Notes under the pieces: model-generated
Told to the model about the DNA's origin: nothing
What the model saw: the letters and a program-made list of their open reading frames with translations, nothing else
The model's database searches: none
From: Paenibacillus sp. FJAT-26967
GTDB lineage: Bacteria > Bacillota > Bacilli > Paenibacillales > NBRC-103111
Assembly (NCBI RefSeq): GCF_001541095.1
Contig: NZ_LMXH01000005.1
Coordinates: 235,173 to 299,172, forward strand
Direction of reading: 5' to 3'
Length of the DNA: 64,000 nucleotides
Position numbers and translations under genes: made by a program
Shown: in pieces, positions 43,184 to 53,001 of the stretch
How the letters are laid out: each line of letters begins with the position of its first letter
How positions within the stretch are numbered: position 1 is the stretch's first letter

Positions 43184-44338
43184 TTAAATATCCACCCACT
43201 GCTGCCGCTTGTGGCTTTCCAGGATAGCTTCGACAATCCGCATTACCCCGCAAGCCTGCTCAAAGGTGGCGAACTTGGAATGAACCCCAGGTTCAGTCCC
43301 TTTTTTGCTGATCGTCCTGTAGAAATCGTAGAACAGATTTTTGAGTGCATCCGGCCAGCCTTCCTCATGTCCACCCGGATAATGGGTAATGAGAGCGGCC
43401 TGGTCGCTCATGAGGCTGGCATCCCTCATCAGAATCCGGTTCGGTACATCTCTGGAGCCGATCCACAGCCGGTTCGCTTCCTCTTGATCCCAGCGCAGTG
43501 CTCCATGTTCGGCGGCAATTTCAAAATACAATTTATTCTTACGGCCCGAGCTCACTTGTGAAATCGCGAATACTCCTTTCATGCCGCCTTCGAAACGCAC
43601 AAGCACCGATCCGAAGTCCTCGGTATCCACTTTAACCGGTTCGCAATCCTCAATAGCCGGCAAAGAAGCATTGAACGTGTTGACCTGACTTTTGGGCTTG
43701 TAACGGACGGGATGTACAATGCCGAGATCGGCAAAGACCGATACAATCTTTTTGCCCACCACATATTGAACAGTATCCACCCAGTGGGAGCCGATATCCG
43801 CCATAGCGCGGGAAGGTCCGTTTAATTCAGAGTCCATTCGCCAGTTATAGTCGGTTGCATGCTGCAGCCAATCTTGGAGGTAGCCGCCTGTAATATAGTA
43901 GGGGTTGCCATAAGTTTGTGCGGCAATCTGCTGTTTGATTTCCTCGACAAGCGGATAGTGACGGTAGATGTATGAGACACCGGCCACGAGTCCCTTTTCT
44001 TTAGCCAGCTGCTGGAGTTCATCCGATTCTTTAACGGTTACGGAGAGCGGCTTTTCGGACAGGACGTGTTTGCCTGCGAGAAGAGCGGCTTTATTGTATT
44101 CAAAATGCAGATGATTGGCCGTGCAATTGTGTACAACTTGAATATCCGGGTCCTGGATTAATTCCATCGCCTCGCCATAGTACATGGGAATGCGGTACTT
44201 AGCCGCTATTTCTTCGGCACGAGACAAACGGGAAGAAGCAACGGCAACAACCTGAACGGAAGGTATCCGCTGCAGAGCTTCAATGTGAGCGGTCGCGGAG
44301 AAGCCTGTTCCAAGTATCCCGACTTTAATATCACCCAT
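43184..44338 (-). CDS. Gfo/Idh/MocA family NAD(P)-dependent oxidoreductase
   Basis: A 384-residue sugar-type dehydrogenase. Residues 1-125 form the Rossmann domain with GILGTGFSATAH, followed by the family signature EKPLSV with the catalytic Lys. The C-terminal domain carries IGSHWVDTVQY (the HxxD substrate motif). Likely substrates are cyclitols or hexoses. The start is taken at 44338 because AGAGGTGATGG precedes it on the minus strand; a longer in-frame ATG at 44374 has no site. No transporter or partner enzyme is adjacent. Confidence 0.9.
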   Translation of the reverse strand: MGDIKVGILGTGFSATAHIEALQRIPSVQVVAVASSRLSRAEEIAAKYRIPMYYGEAMELIQDPDIQVVHNCTANHLHFEYNKAALLAGKHVLSEKPLSVTVKESDELQQLAKEKGLVAGVSYIYRHYPLVEEIKQQIAAQTYGNPYYITGGYLQDWLQHATDYNWRMDSELNGPSRAMADIGSHWVDTVQYVVGKKIVSVFADLGIVHPVRYKPKSQVNTFNASLPAIEDCEPVKVDTEDFGSVLVRFEGGMKGVFAISQVSSGRKNKLYFEIAAEHGALRWDQEEANRLWIGSRDVPNRILMRDASLMSDQAALITHYPGGHEEGWPDALKNLFYDFYRTISKKGTEPGVHSKFATFEQACGVMRIVEAILESHKRQQWVDI

Positions 44339-44699
44339 TCCATCACCTCTTTGTTTAAAAATATGAAAGCGCATGCTATATACCCTTTTACCCCAAAAAA
44401 GAGGAAATTGATTTAGTTTTAGAACGTTGTTTGGAAAAAAAGAAGAAAAGAGCCTAAATTCGGTTCGTATACCTCGCTATAGCCGCAGAGGACCATAAGG
44501 TAAAGTTTCCGCACCCTTCTTCCAATTCATACGCCCCCGCTTTGCAAGTTATGAACCCTCCTTCTGTTAAAACAGACAAACGTCCGTCCTTGTGATTCAA
44601 CTGAGATACTTAGATTGCGCAGGCGGTTAGCATACCTCTCTGAAATCTCTCATATATTCTACCAGCAAGCCAAATGATGGAGTATTCGGAGGGATTGTC
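44339..44699. other. Divergent intergenic region
   Basis: About 360 bases between divergently transcribed genes. I recognise no gene, riboswitch or terminator; promoters for both sides must lie here but none matches the consensus well. Confidence 0.4.
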
Positions 44700-46085
44700 A
44701 TGTTAACCCGGTCGCGAATGGTCAGATTTACTCGGTTCATCCTGCTAGTTCTGCTAATATCCGCCCTTCATCCATTTTTACAGCTTGAACCCGCAGTGCA
44801 TGCCGCCGCCCGGGACGATCATTCATCCAGCGAAATTTATGGGGAACTGAAATCCGGCCGCTTAACGCGGGCTGATAAGCCTTACAAGACAACGGATACT
44901 CCGACGGTTTATCTGACTTTCGATGATGGGCCCAGCCGATACACACCCCAGGTACTTGAGATTTTGCGGAAAGAAGGCATATCCGCCACTTTCTTCGTAG
45001 TCGGGGAGCAGGTGCAGGCATACCCGGAACTGGCCCGGCAGCTTGTGCGAGAAGGGCATGCCATAGGAAATCACAGTTTTGATCACACTTACAAAAATCT
45101 GTATAAGGACTTTACTGAATTCTGGGAGCAGGTGCAGCAAACCGATCAAGCGATCCGGCAGGCTGCCGGCATCAGAACGAAGCTGTTTCGTGCACCCGGC
45201 GGCACGGCTCAGAACTTTGATGCCTTCTATTTCTATTATATGAACCAAGCGGGCTTTACCGTATTCGACTGGGATGTGGACAGCAATGATTCCAAAAGAA
45301 CAGGCGTCCCTGCGGCCGAGATTATCCGCTCGATCAAGAAGGCGCCTCCGAAAAAAGAACTGAATCTGCTGTTCCACGACGGCATCGGCCATGAAGAAAC
45401 TGTTAAAGCTCTTCCTGAAATTATCCGCTATTTCAAAAGTAAGGGATATGCGTTTGCGAAATTGGATGAGCAAGTAAAGCCAGCCCAGTTTCCTGTCCGT
45501 ACGGCAGAACGATGGAATCGCATTATTCCGGAGGAAGAAGAGTTCATAAGTAATGTAGAGGCGCTTCAAGCTTGGGCGAATCCGGGTACACCGAGCGATA
45601 CGGGAGGACCGTGTGCAGCCTGCGAACATGGCAGCTTAGAGGCTGAGGGGGGAGCCGGAGGAATCCGGATCGCCACCGCCGAACAATCTCTGCCCCTTTT
45701 GTTAACTGTGAACCGTCAAGAAAGACGGCTTGATGCCGATCAGGTTCTTTATCCAGACCGGCGTCTGGAAGTTCCGCTGAGAGTGCTCGCAGAAGAAATG
45801 GGAGCCCAAGTTGTCTGGTCCCCGGATACTAGAACCGCATCGGTATCCTATGGCTATACCCGGCTGGATTACAACTTATCCACTTATACATGGACGGTAA
45901 ACCGGTGGGGCAAGCAAACGGAGGTTTATTCTTTACCGGATATCCATCTAATAGAAGGTACGTTGTACGTGCCGCTTCTTCAAACGGCAGAAGTACTCGG
46001 CGCTGCAGTAGAAGAGCGCCGCACCGATGCGTCCGCTCATTATGTCACTCTATCTACTAACCGTTTCTATTTCCTGTCGCTCTAG
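44700..46085 (+). CDS. Polysaccharide deacetylase with C-terminal copper amine oxidase-like domain
   Basis: A 461-residue exported protein. A signal peptide covers about residues 1-35. The NodB-type deacetylase domain (about 70-260) has metal motif TFDDGPS, HSFDH, the catalytic RAPGG and the late LLFHDG. Residues about 340-461 resemble the copper amine oxidase N-terminal-like domain common in Paenibacillus surface proteins (VPLRVLAEEMGAQVVW, TLYVPLLQTAEVLG). It probably removes acetyl groups from peptidoglycan or chitin-like sugars. ATG at 44700 follows CGGAGGG. Confidence 0.9.
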   Translation: MLTRSRMVRFTRFILLVLLISALHPFLQLEPAVHAAARDDHSSSEIYGELKSGRLTRADKPYKTTDTPTVYLTFDDGPSRYTPQVLEILRKEGISATFFVVGEQVQAYPELARQLVREGHAIGNHSFDHTYKNLYKDFTEFWEQVQQTDQAIRQAAGIRTKLFRAPGGTAQNFDAFYFYYMNQAGFTVFDWDVDSNDSKRTGVPAAEIIRSIKKAPPKKELNLLFHDGIGHEETVKALPEIIRYFKSKGYAFAKLDEQVKPAQFPVRTAERWNRIIPEEEEFISNVEALQAWANPGTPSDTGGPCAACEHGSLEAEGGAGGIRIATAEQSLPLLLTVNRQERRLDADQVLYPDRRLEVPLRVLAEEMGAQVVWSPDTRTASVSYGYTRLDYNLSTYTWTVNRWGKQTEVYSLPDIHLIEGTLYVPLLQTAEVLGAAVEERRTDASAHYVTLSTNRFYFLSL

Positions 46086-46150
46086 CACGTCTAATTTAAT
46101 AGAGATCGGGAAACACTGGGAATAGATGAATTCCATTAGGAGGCTTTCCC

Positions 46151-47131
46151 GTGATTTCCAATCGAACCTTCTTATTTGACCAACCCCAACCTCTTTTGAA
46201 CAAAGTGGTCGATCAAGTCTCGAAAGTCGTGTTCGGCAAACGCGATGTTATTGAAAAATGTGTAGTTGCCATGCTGTGCGGCGGACATATCCTCCTGGAG
46301 GATGTGCCGGGCGTTGGCAAGACATTGCTCGTCCGCAGTCTGGCGGCTTCTATCGGCTGTGAATATAAACGGATTCAATGCACCCCTGATCTGATGCCAT
46401 CGGATATAACAGGCGTGTCCGTTTTCAAGCCGCAGAGCGGCTCCTTTGAATTCAGTCCCGGACCGCTGATGAATCCGGTGGTTCTGGCGGACGAGCTGAA
46501 CCGTGCGCTTCCCAGAACACAATCGGCCTTTCTTGAAGCTATGGAAGAGAAAAGTATCACCGTAGACGGAATTACTCATGAGCTTCCCGAACCCTTCCTG
46601 CTGCTCGCAACACAGAATCCGCTGGATCACGAAGGGACCTTTCCCCTCCCCGAGGCTCAACTGGACCGGTTTTTGATGAAGCTGTCCCTCGGGTATCCGG
46701 ATCAAGCCGGCGAGTCCGCTATGCTGGAGCGGCATCTGCAGAGGCGTCCGACCGATAAGCTAAGGCCTGTCCTGCTGCAGGAAGAGTGGGTCGAGCTTCA
46801 GCATGAAGCGGCGGCAGTGAGTGTGGACGACTCACTCCGTGAGTACATTGTCAGCCTTGCGGCCGCTACGCGAAGACATCCGGATCTGAGGCTCGGAGCA
46901 AGTCCGAGGGCTTCCTCTGCGCTTATGCGGGCCTCGCAGGCTAGAGCTTTGATGCAGGGGCGCAGGTATGTGGTGCCCGATGATATCAAGAATCTGGCTG
47001 CTGCCGTGTTCGCACACCGTCTGCTCCCTGTGCCTGAAGCGCGGATGGCCGGACGGAGCGCAAGGTCCGCCGTAGAAGCGGCGGTTGCTTCTGTACCTAT
47101 CCCTGTGCTGCGTTTTGCAGCCATTCGCTAG
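46151..47131 (+). CDS. MoxR-type AAA+ ATPase
   Basis: A 326-residue AAA+ ATPase. Walker A is GVPGVGKT, Walker B is VVLADELNR, and sensor 1 is in LLATQNPLDHEGTF, matching MoxR chaperones. In Bacillales the moxR gene heads an operon with a DUF58 and a transglutaminase-like membrane gene, as here (yeaC-yeaD-yebA order), and the complex is thought to help mature surface or protease complexes. The GTG at 46151 follows AGGAGG. The next gene's ribosome binding site overlaps its stop codon. Confidence 0.93.
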   Translation: MISNRTFLFDQPQPLLNKVVDQVSKVVFGKRDVIEKCVVAMLCGGHILLEDVPGVGKTLLVRSLAASIGCEYKRIQCTPDLMPSDITGVSVFKPQSGSFEFSPGPLMNPVVLADELNRALPRTQSAFLEAMEEKSITVDGITHELPEPFLLLATQNPLDHEGTFPLPEAQLDRFLMKLSLGYPDQAGESAMLERHLQRRPTDKLRPVLLQEEWVELQHEAAAVSVDDSLREYIVSLAAATRRHPDLRLGASPRASSALMRASQARALMQGRRYVVPDDIKNLAAAVFAHRLLPVPEARMAGRSARSAVEAAVASVPIPVLRFAAIR

Positions 47132-47140
47132 GTGAGCCTC

Positions 47141-48655
47141 ATGATCAAATCATGGCTGGTTTTGTCTGCGACGATTCTGGGAGCCATAGCGGCCCACGCT
47201 GTTTATTTGAGCATAGGGGGCATAGCTCCTCTCCTGGTAGAAGCGCTTCTATGGTGCAATGCTTGTTCGGGTGCGGCCCTCTTTCTGTTTACGTTGAACG
47301 GAGCCGTTCTAGACCGGGAAATCCGTGTTTCACGGCTAACAGCCGGACAAACCGCGCAGATACGGCTCCATATTAATCATCGTTCGTTTCTTCCGGTATG
47401 CTGGCTGGCTGTCCGGGAATATTGGCAGCATGAGGAGCGCGGGGAGAGCAGTTGTGTCACGCTGCTCTGTTTTCCGTGGTTTCGCAGAACCATCCCTCTG
47501 AATTACAGGATTGAACATATACAGCGCGGTCACTATACTCTCATGAAGTCCGAAGTGATTAGCGGGGATCTTTTCGGTTTTTTTATCAAAAGGGTACAGG
47601 CGGCAGGGAAAGCCCATTTAACTGTTTATCCGGCCGCTGCTGAATCTCTGGGCAGGACTCTTGCTGCATCAAGGCTGGAGGAGAGTGAGACATGGAGCCG
47701 GGAGGCTTCACGGCTCTCAGCCTCAGTGTATGCCGGAAGCCGGGCGTATATTTCAGGTGATCCGGTGTCCTGGATCGATTGGAAAGCAACGGCACGGGCT
47801 GGGACTCTGCAAACGCAGGTCCGATCTGCCTCCGTAAAGCTATCCCGTATGGTTATTCTCGACCCCGATCCGCTTTGCGGAGAAGGATCAGCTGCTTGCC
47901 GCTGCGGGTTTGCCGCCCCTCTTCACAAAGACAGGAAGAAGAAAAGGCCGGTTAAAGTCTTAGCAGGCAAAACACAACCGCTGAGTGATGAAGAAAATGG
48001 CGAACTGTGGAAGCAGCGAAAGAGGAAGCAGCGAACGAATCTCAGCAAGATAACGGGCCCGGACGAAGATGCATGTCTGTGCGGATTCAGTCTGCTTGAG
48101 AAGCGAATAAGTCTGGCTGCAAGTGCGGTAACCGAACATGGCTTCGGGGCGCGAGGGATTGTTGCCGGAACCACATTCCGGGACAGAACAGAGATTACCG
48201 ATGTGTACGAACAGCAGCCGGTTTACGAATATACCGCTACTGCTTCCGTAACGGATAATGTCCGCGTAAGCGCGCCGCTTGAACTGCTCGCTTCTCTTAG
48301 AGGGGAGAAGGGCCGCGGGCTTATGATTCTTCAGAAGGAACATGCCTCACTCCCGCCTGGGATCGGTATGATTTATTTGACATCCAGGCTGGATAAAGGA
48401 GTAGTTATGGGCATCATTGCGCTTCTTGCAGCACGGAGACCTGTGGAGGTTGTGTATATTCATGCAGCCGATTCACTGTCTGATGAAGATCTTCGTGTCG
48501 CCGCTATGCTTAGAGACGCAGGCGCAGCATTTGTTTCTATTGCTCTATCATCTGATTTTCATAGAGTGGCAGCAGACCGTAAGAACCATCAAGCCGTGCG
48601 TAATAATCGATTTCCGGATTTGAGTCTTACGGGTGAAGGGAGGCGCGGGAGATGA
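47141..48655 (+). CDS. DUF58 domain protein with Cys-flanked basic insertion
   Basis: A 504-residue protein with N-terminal membrane helices (about residues 4-50) and a DUF58 domain recognised by GSRAYISGDPVSWIDWKATAR. After RMVILDPDP the protein has cysteines 246, 253, 255, 312 and 314 around a Lys/Arg-rich segment (about residues 263-300), which is unusual: in DUF58 proteins the von Willebrand-like metal site would follow here, and its DxSxS is absent. ATG at 47141 follows AGGTGA overlapping the moxR stop; the GTG at 47132 is less likely. Its end overlaps the next start by four bases (ATGA). Confidence 0.85.
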   Translation: MIKSWLVLSATILGAIAAHAVYLSIGGIAPLLVEALLWCNACSGAALFLFTLNGAVLDREIRVSRLTAGQTAQIRLHINHRSFLPVCWLAVREYWQHEERGESSCVTLLCFPWFRRTIPLNYRIEHIQRGHYTLMKSEVISGDLFGFFIKRVQAAGKAHLTVYPAAAESLGRTLAASRLEESETWSREASRLSASVYAGSRAYISGDPVSWIDWKATARAGTLQTQVRSASVKLSRMVILDPDPLCGEGSAACRCGFAAPLHKDRKKKRPVKVLAGKTQPLSDEENGELWKQRKRKQRTNLSKITGPDEDACLCGFSLLEKRISLAASAVTEHGFGARGIVAGTTFRDRTEITDVYEQQPVYEYTATASVTDNVRVSAPLELLASLRGEKGRGLMILQKEHASLPPGIGMIYLTSRLDKGVVMGIIALLAARRPVEVVYIHAADSLSDEDLRVAAMLRDAGAAFVSIALSSDFHRVAADRKNHQAVRNNRFPDLSLTGEGRRGR

Positions 48656-51234
48656 ATTCACACGAGACGAACTTATACGAGGATAAGCAGAGGACGCTTA
48701 AACCGTGGAAATCAGAAACCCCATCCGCACCCTCACTATCATCGTTTACCGTTGAGACGGGTGAATATTATCCAGGCAGATTCAGGGATTCGAGTGTCTT
48801 CACGAAGGAGTCTGACACCGTCATTTACAGCACGGGCGGCTTGCTGATTGTGAGGAATACCGTACTTACTGTGATCTGGTTTCTGCTTCTTCTTGAATGG
48901 CTGCGCCCCATGGTTTCGGAAGTTGGCATAATGCAGCGCAGCGGTATATCACCTTATGCTTTCCTTTTCGGCTACTTCTTAATGCTCTCGGCTGTAGTCC
49001 GTTCCGCTTATGTATTGTGGATAGGGAAAGTTACTGGCATTACGATAATGATCGGATACCTCTATCGCAGCGGTAATTTCCCGTGGGGTGGGTGGCCGCT
49101 TCACATATGGAATGATTTGTATTCCGATCTTGGTCTAGCGGCTGCGGGTAGATTCGGTGAAATCAGCTGGGTGCTGGAGACTCTGCTTTTTCTGATCGGC
49201 TCTGCGGCTTTTGTTTCCGCCTCGAACCAACTTTTGCTGCATCGGCAGCATGGTGCTTGGTTTGCCGCTGCAACAGGAGGATACCTGGTTGTTCTGCAAA
49301 TATGGGCGGGCATGGACACGACTCCCGGTTTGGTTCGTACGGCTGCATTAGGACTTCTGCTGCTCGCTCTCCTGACCATCCCCCGTCTTAGAAGACGGTT
49401 TGCTATGTCAGAGGAAGGAGCTTGGCCGTTGTCCTGGATTGCGCTCAGTCTTGCCGCAGCGGCTGCTCTTTATATCGGCGGAATCTGGGCGCACGAGGAG
49501 AACAAGCTTCTTCCCATGCGGACTTCAAGCCTGCAAGCTGCCGCGGACGGATGGGTTAACCGCCTTCTCAGCGGACGGCATTCCCTTTCCTACAGTTCTC
49601 CCGGGCTTTCAGAAACAGCGGTGAGTCTTACCGGCTATGGCAGCGATGATACGTGGATCGGCGGTCCGATCCTCCCCGATAACCGGATCGCTTTTAAGGC
49701 TAAGACACCCGTGATGACTTATTGGCGGGGAGAATCGAAGAGCTTTTATGATGGAAAAGGATGGTCTCAGCCTTATTCACAGCTTCAACCTGCTTTTTCT
49801 GTACCGGGAAGCGGAGGCGGGGACTCTAAATTTGGAAGCGAGTCTTCTGCCGAAATTGGAACAGAGAAGCGGGAGAAGGAGAGGCAAGGTGATCCTGAGC
49901 AGCTGCTTAATTCCTCCGAGTTACTGGTTCAGGAAATTACAGAAATTGCAGGGAATCAACTGGGGACCCAGATTTTCGCAGGGGGTACTGTAAAAGCTTT
50001 ACAGGAAGCAATCAGCATTTCAGGCAAACACATTCAGCCGGCCGAAATCCAGTCAAGCCGCGAGAGTGGTAAGGTTACTATGAATCTTAATGCCGAAACG
50101 TTAAAATCATACCGGATCGCGATTACACCCATGCGTTTTGGAGCGGATTGGCTTGTATGGAAATCTCTTGGTCGGAACGAAAAGGAGCCGGTCAGCGATG
50201 CCGAGCTGCGAAGCGGACTTAGAGGGTCAGTCAGTAGTTGGAAGGTTCACGGAGGCCCTCCGGCAGAGGAGTCCGAACTCTCCGATACCGAGCTTGCTGC
50301 GTTTTTGCAGCTCCCGGGGCAGCTGCCGCAGCGTGTCAAGGAACTCGCTTTCCGTTTGACTGCGGACCATGGAGAGGAGAAGCTTAGTGCTGCACTAGCG
50401 ATCGAGCGGTACCTGCGTACAGGGTACCGCTATAGCATGAGCGAGCCTAAGCGGCCGGTTGGGGAACAGGATGCCGTCGACCATTTTCTGTTCACCAGCC
50501 GAGTGGGCTATTGCGACCATTTCTCAACATCCATGGTCGTTCTGCTTCGCTCTGCAGGCATACCTGCCCGCTGGGTCAAAGGCTTCGCCCCCGGTGAAGC
50601 GGGCGAACGCGCTGCGGACGGCAGCCTCTCGGTTACCGTCCGCAGCCGCGACGCCCACTCGTGGGCGGAGGCCTACATCCCGGGCGCCGGCTGGCTTGCT
50701 TTCGAGCCGACGCCCGGGTTCGCGGCACCGCAGGCAGGCGACGCAGGGCCACAGGCTGTGCCTGCCTCTGCCTCCATCCCGCCGGAGGAGGCAGAGCAGC
50801 CGGGCATAGCCCCGCCGCCGCAGTGGGCGGCAGCGCTGCTGCCCGCGTTTGCGCGGGCGGCCCAGTCTCCGGCCGCCCTGGCTGCTGCCGCGGCGCTCGT
50901 TGTACTCGCCGCGGCCCTGATGATGCGCCGCTTGCTTATGAAGCGGCGCGGCAATGCCCTTGCGCCGCGTCTAACCGCGGCGCTCCGCCGCAGCGCGGGC
51001 AGCGCCGCGCTGATGGAACGGCTGTGGCTGCGGGTATTCCGCAGCCACGGCAGCCTCGCGCCGCAGCAGACACTGCGCGAGTACGTTGCGGCGCTCGGAA
51101 GCGTGGATGACTCGCGTCGCAGAGCGCTGGAGGAATTTGCCGTCTTGTATGAAGAAGTCCGCTATGACCGGAGCGGCGCAGGGATCGTCGGCAAAGGCCG
51201 GATTCTCGAGATTTGGAAGCGGATTGAGGGATGA
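48652..51234 (+). CDS. TgpA-type membrane transglutaminase-like protein
   Basis: An 860-residue membrane protein. About five to six helices lie between residues 60 and 290, followed by an extracellular transglutaminase-like domain with catalytic Cys621 (VGYCDHFST) and His669 (RDAHSW) and the end motif FEPTPGF. A last membrane helix (about residues 745-765) precedes a basic cytoplasmic tail with DUF4129-like features. It matches B. subtilis YebA. Its ATG overlaps the DUF58 stop as ATGA. The 3' third is GC-rich with Ala/Pro runs. It is the last gene before the guaA promoter. Confidence 0.9.
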   Translation: MNSHETNLYEDKQRTLKPWKSETPSAPSLSSFTVETGEYYPGRFRDSSVFTKESDTVIYSTGGLLIVRNTVLTVIWFLLLLEWLRPMVSEVGIMQRSGISPYAFLFGYFLMLSAVVRSAYVLWIGKVTGITIMIGYLYRSGNFPWGGWPLHIWNDLYSDLGLAAAGRFGEISWVLETLLFLIGSAAFVSASNQLLLHRQHGAWFAAATGGYLVVLQIWAGMDTTPGLVRTAALGLLLLALLTIPRLRRRFAMSEEGAWPLSWIALSLAAAAALYIGGIWAHEENKLLPMRTSSLQAAADGWVNRLLSGRHSLSYSSPGLSETAVSLTGYGSDDTWIGGPILPDNRIAFKAKTPVMTYWRGESKSFYDGKGWSQPYSQLQPAFSVPGSGGGDSKFGSESSAEIGTEKREKERQGDPEQLLNSSELLVQEITEIAGNQLGTQIFAGGTVKALQEAISISGKHIQPAEIQSSRESGKVTMNLNAETLKSYRIAITPMRFGADWLVWKSLGRNEKEPVSDAELRSGLRGSVSSWKVHGGPPAEESELSDTELAAFLQLPGQLPQRVKELAFRLTADHGEEKLSAALAIERYLRTGYRYSMSEPKRPVGEQDAVDHFLFTSRVGYCDHFSTSMVVLLRSAGIPARWVKGFAPGEAGERAADGSLSVTVRSRDAHSWAEAYIPGAGWLAFEPTPGFAAPQAGDAGPQAVPASASIPPEEAEQPGIAPPPQWAAALLPAFARAAQSPAALAAAAALVVLAAALMMRRLLMKRRGNALAPRLTAALRRSAGSAALMERLWLRVFRSHGSLAPQQTLREYVAALGSVDDSRRRALEEFAVLYEEVRYDRSGAGIVGKGRILEIWKRIEG

Positions 51235-51241
51235 GAATGCC

Positions 51242-51270
51242 TTGATTCCTCCGCCTTTGTTATATATAAT
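51242..51270 (+). promoter_or_regulatory. SigA-type promoter of guaA
   Basis: TTGATT at 51242-51247 and TATAAT at 51265-51270 are spaced by 17 bases, with a leader of only about 20 bases, too short for a riboswitch. Confidence 0.75.
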
Positions 51271-51297
51271 GATCAAGATTATACTAGGAGGCGGACC

Positions 51298-52842
51298 ATG
51301 GATATCATAAAGTCACACGAAATGATTGTTGTATTAGACTTCGGCGGACAGTACAATCAGCTGATCGCCAGACGCATTCGCGACCTGGGCGTATATAGTG
51401 AATTACTGCCCTACAATACCCCTGCGGAGAAAATCCGCGAACTGAACCCCAAAGGGATTGTTTTCTCGGGCGGACCGACAAGTGTGTACGGTGAAGGTTC
51501 CCCGATTGTGGACCCTGCAGTTTATGACCTGGGTATTCCGATCATGGGCATCTGCTACGGCATGCAAATGATCGCTCATCAACTGAATGGTAAAGTAGAG
51601 CGCGCAGCCAAGCGGGAATACGGCAAATCCGAAGTGCAGTTCCAGTCACATAGCCGTCTGGCTAAGAATCTGGATGCTAATCAAGTCGTATGGATGAGCC
51701 ACGGAGATCACGTTTGCGGTCTGCCGGAAGGTTTCGTTCTGGACGCAAGCACCGAAACTTGTGAGATTGCGGCTATGAGCCATCCGGACAAGAACATCGT
51801 AGCTGTCCAATTCCACCCGGAAGTCCGCCACTCGGCGCAAGGCAATGAAATGATCCGCAACTTTATCTACGATGTTTGCGGATGTGCGGGTGACTGGAGC
51901 ATGGAAAGCTTTATCGAAGATACTATCCGCGACATTCGTTCACAGGTAGGCGACCGCAAAGTACTGTGCGCATTGAGCGGCGGTGTCGATTCCTCTGTAG
52001 TGGCAATCCTGCTGCACAAAGCGATTGGCGACCAGTTGACCTGCATGTTTATCGATCACGGCCTGCTGCGTAAAGGCGAAGCTGAGAGCGTTATGGAAAC
52101 TTTCGTCGGCAAATTCGATATGCATGTAGTCAAGATCGATGCGCGCGATCGTTTCCTCGGTAACCTGGCTGGTGTCAGCGATCCCGAACAGAAGCGTAAA
52201 ATTATCGGCAATGAATTTATCCGCGTATTCGAGCATGAATCCGAGCAGCTTGGTGACTTTGCATTTTTGGCGCAGGGAACCCTGTATACCGATATCGTAG
52301 AAAGCGGTACGGCAACAGCCCATACCATCAAATCGCACCATAATGTAGGCGGATTGCCTGAAGATATGAAATTCGAGCTTGTAGAGCCTCTCAAAGCCCT
52401 ATTCAAAGACGAAGTACGTAAAGTCGGCGAAGAATGCGGTCTTCCGGCTGCTATTGTTTGGCGTCAGCCATTCCCGGGTCCCGGCCTTGCAATTCGTGTC
52501 CTGGGTGAAGTTACGGAAGAGAAGCTTACCATCGTTCGTGAATCCGATGCAATTCTGCGCGACGAAATCGCCAAAGCGGGTCTTGATCGTGAGATCTGGC
52601 AGTATTTCACCGCTCTTCCTAACATGAAGAGTGTCGGTGTAATGGGCGACGCCCGTACGTATTCCTACACAGTAGGCATCCGTGCCGTTACATCCATCGA
52701 TGGTATGACAGCGGACTGGGCACGTATCCCTTGGGATGTGCTTGAGAAGATTTCCGTACGTATCGTTAACGAAGTCGACAACGTCAACCGTATCGTCTAC
52801 GACGTTACGTCCAAGCCGCCGGCAACGATCGAGTGGGAATAG
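51298..52842 (+). CDS. guaA: GMP synthase (glutamine-hydrolysing)
   Basis: Converts XMP to GMP with glutamine as nitrogen donor. It has 514 residues: a class I glutamine amidotransferase domain (nucleophile in GICYGMQ), the ATP pyrophosphatase P-loop [10 protein letters not shown], and the C-terminal dimerisation domain ending IEWE. ATG at 51298 follows CTAGGAGGCGG. The 3' end, from about 52654, is the attachment site of an integrated element: the last 62 codons here are probably supplied by the element and keep the protein sequence intact. The original 3' end lies at 61251-61439, together with the original terminator. Confidence 0.97.
   Translation: MDIIKSHEMIVVLDFGGQYNQLIARRIRDLGVYSELLPYNTPAEKIRELNPKGIVFSGGPTSVYGEGSPIVDPAVYDLGIPIMGICYGMQMIAHQLNGKVERAAKREYGKSEVQFQSHSRLAKNLDANQVVWMSHGDHVCGLPEGFVLDASTETCEIAAMSHPDKNIVAVQFHPEVRHSAQGNEMIRNFIYDVCGCAGDWSMESFIEDTIRDIRSQVGDRKVLCALSGGVDSSVVAILLHKAIGDQLTCMFIDHGLLRKGEAESVMETFVGKFDMHVVKIDARDRFLGNLAGVSDPEQKRKIIGNEFIRVFEHESEQLGDFAFLAQGTLYTDIVESGTATAHTIKSHHNVGGLPEDMKFELVEPLKALFKDEVRKVGEECGLPAAIVWRQPFPGPGLAIRVLGEVTEEKLTIVRESDAILRDEIAKAGLDREIWQYFTALPNMKSVGVMGDARTYSYTVGIRAVTSIDGMTADWARIPWDVLEKISVRIVNEVDNVNRIVYDVTSKPPATIEWE
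52654..52842 (+). repeat. Left copy of the guaA 3' end (attL side)
   Basis: 63 codons including the stop, aligned without gaps to 61251-61439. The two encode identical residues; 26 base differences are all silent. The longest identical blocks are 52666-52685 (20 bases) and 52777-52802 (26 bases). Confidence 0.95.
52661..52679. other. Candidate recombinase core site, left (attL)
   Basis: ATTCCTAC-ACA-GTAGGCAT is a near-perfect dyad (15 of 16 arm positions symmetric) at the point where identity between the two guaA copies begins. Dyads of this kind are expected for tyrosine recombinase core sites. Confidence 0.55.
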
Positions 52843-53001
52843 GTTAGTAAGTTTCGATGCTGTCAGTTGCTCGAAAGCCTTGATACATAAGGGTTTCTAG
52901 CGTTGGTTGTATCGAAATCCTGCGTAGACCTGCAACAATAGAGTGCAAAAAATTACTCTCTTTTATCTGCGTTATTTAGCAAATAGAAGGGAGTATTTTT
53001 T

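Noticed and set aside
52939..52966. Short AGAGT/ACTCT stem before the integrase gene as guaA's new terminator
   Set aside because: Only five pairs and a short T-tract; too weak to list as a feature, though it may stop some transcripts.
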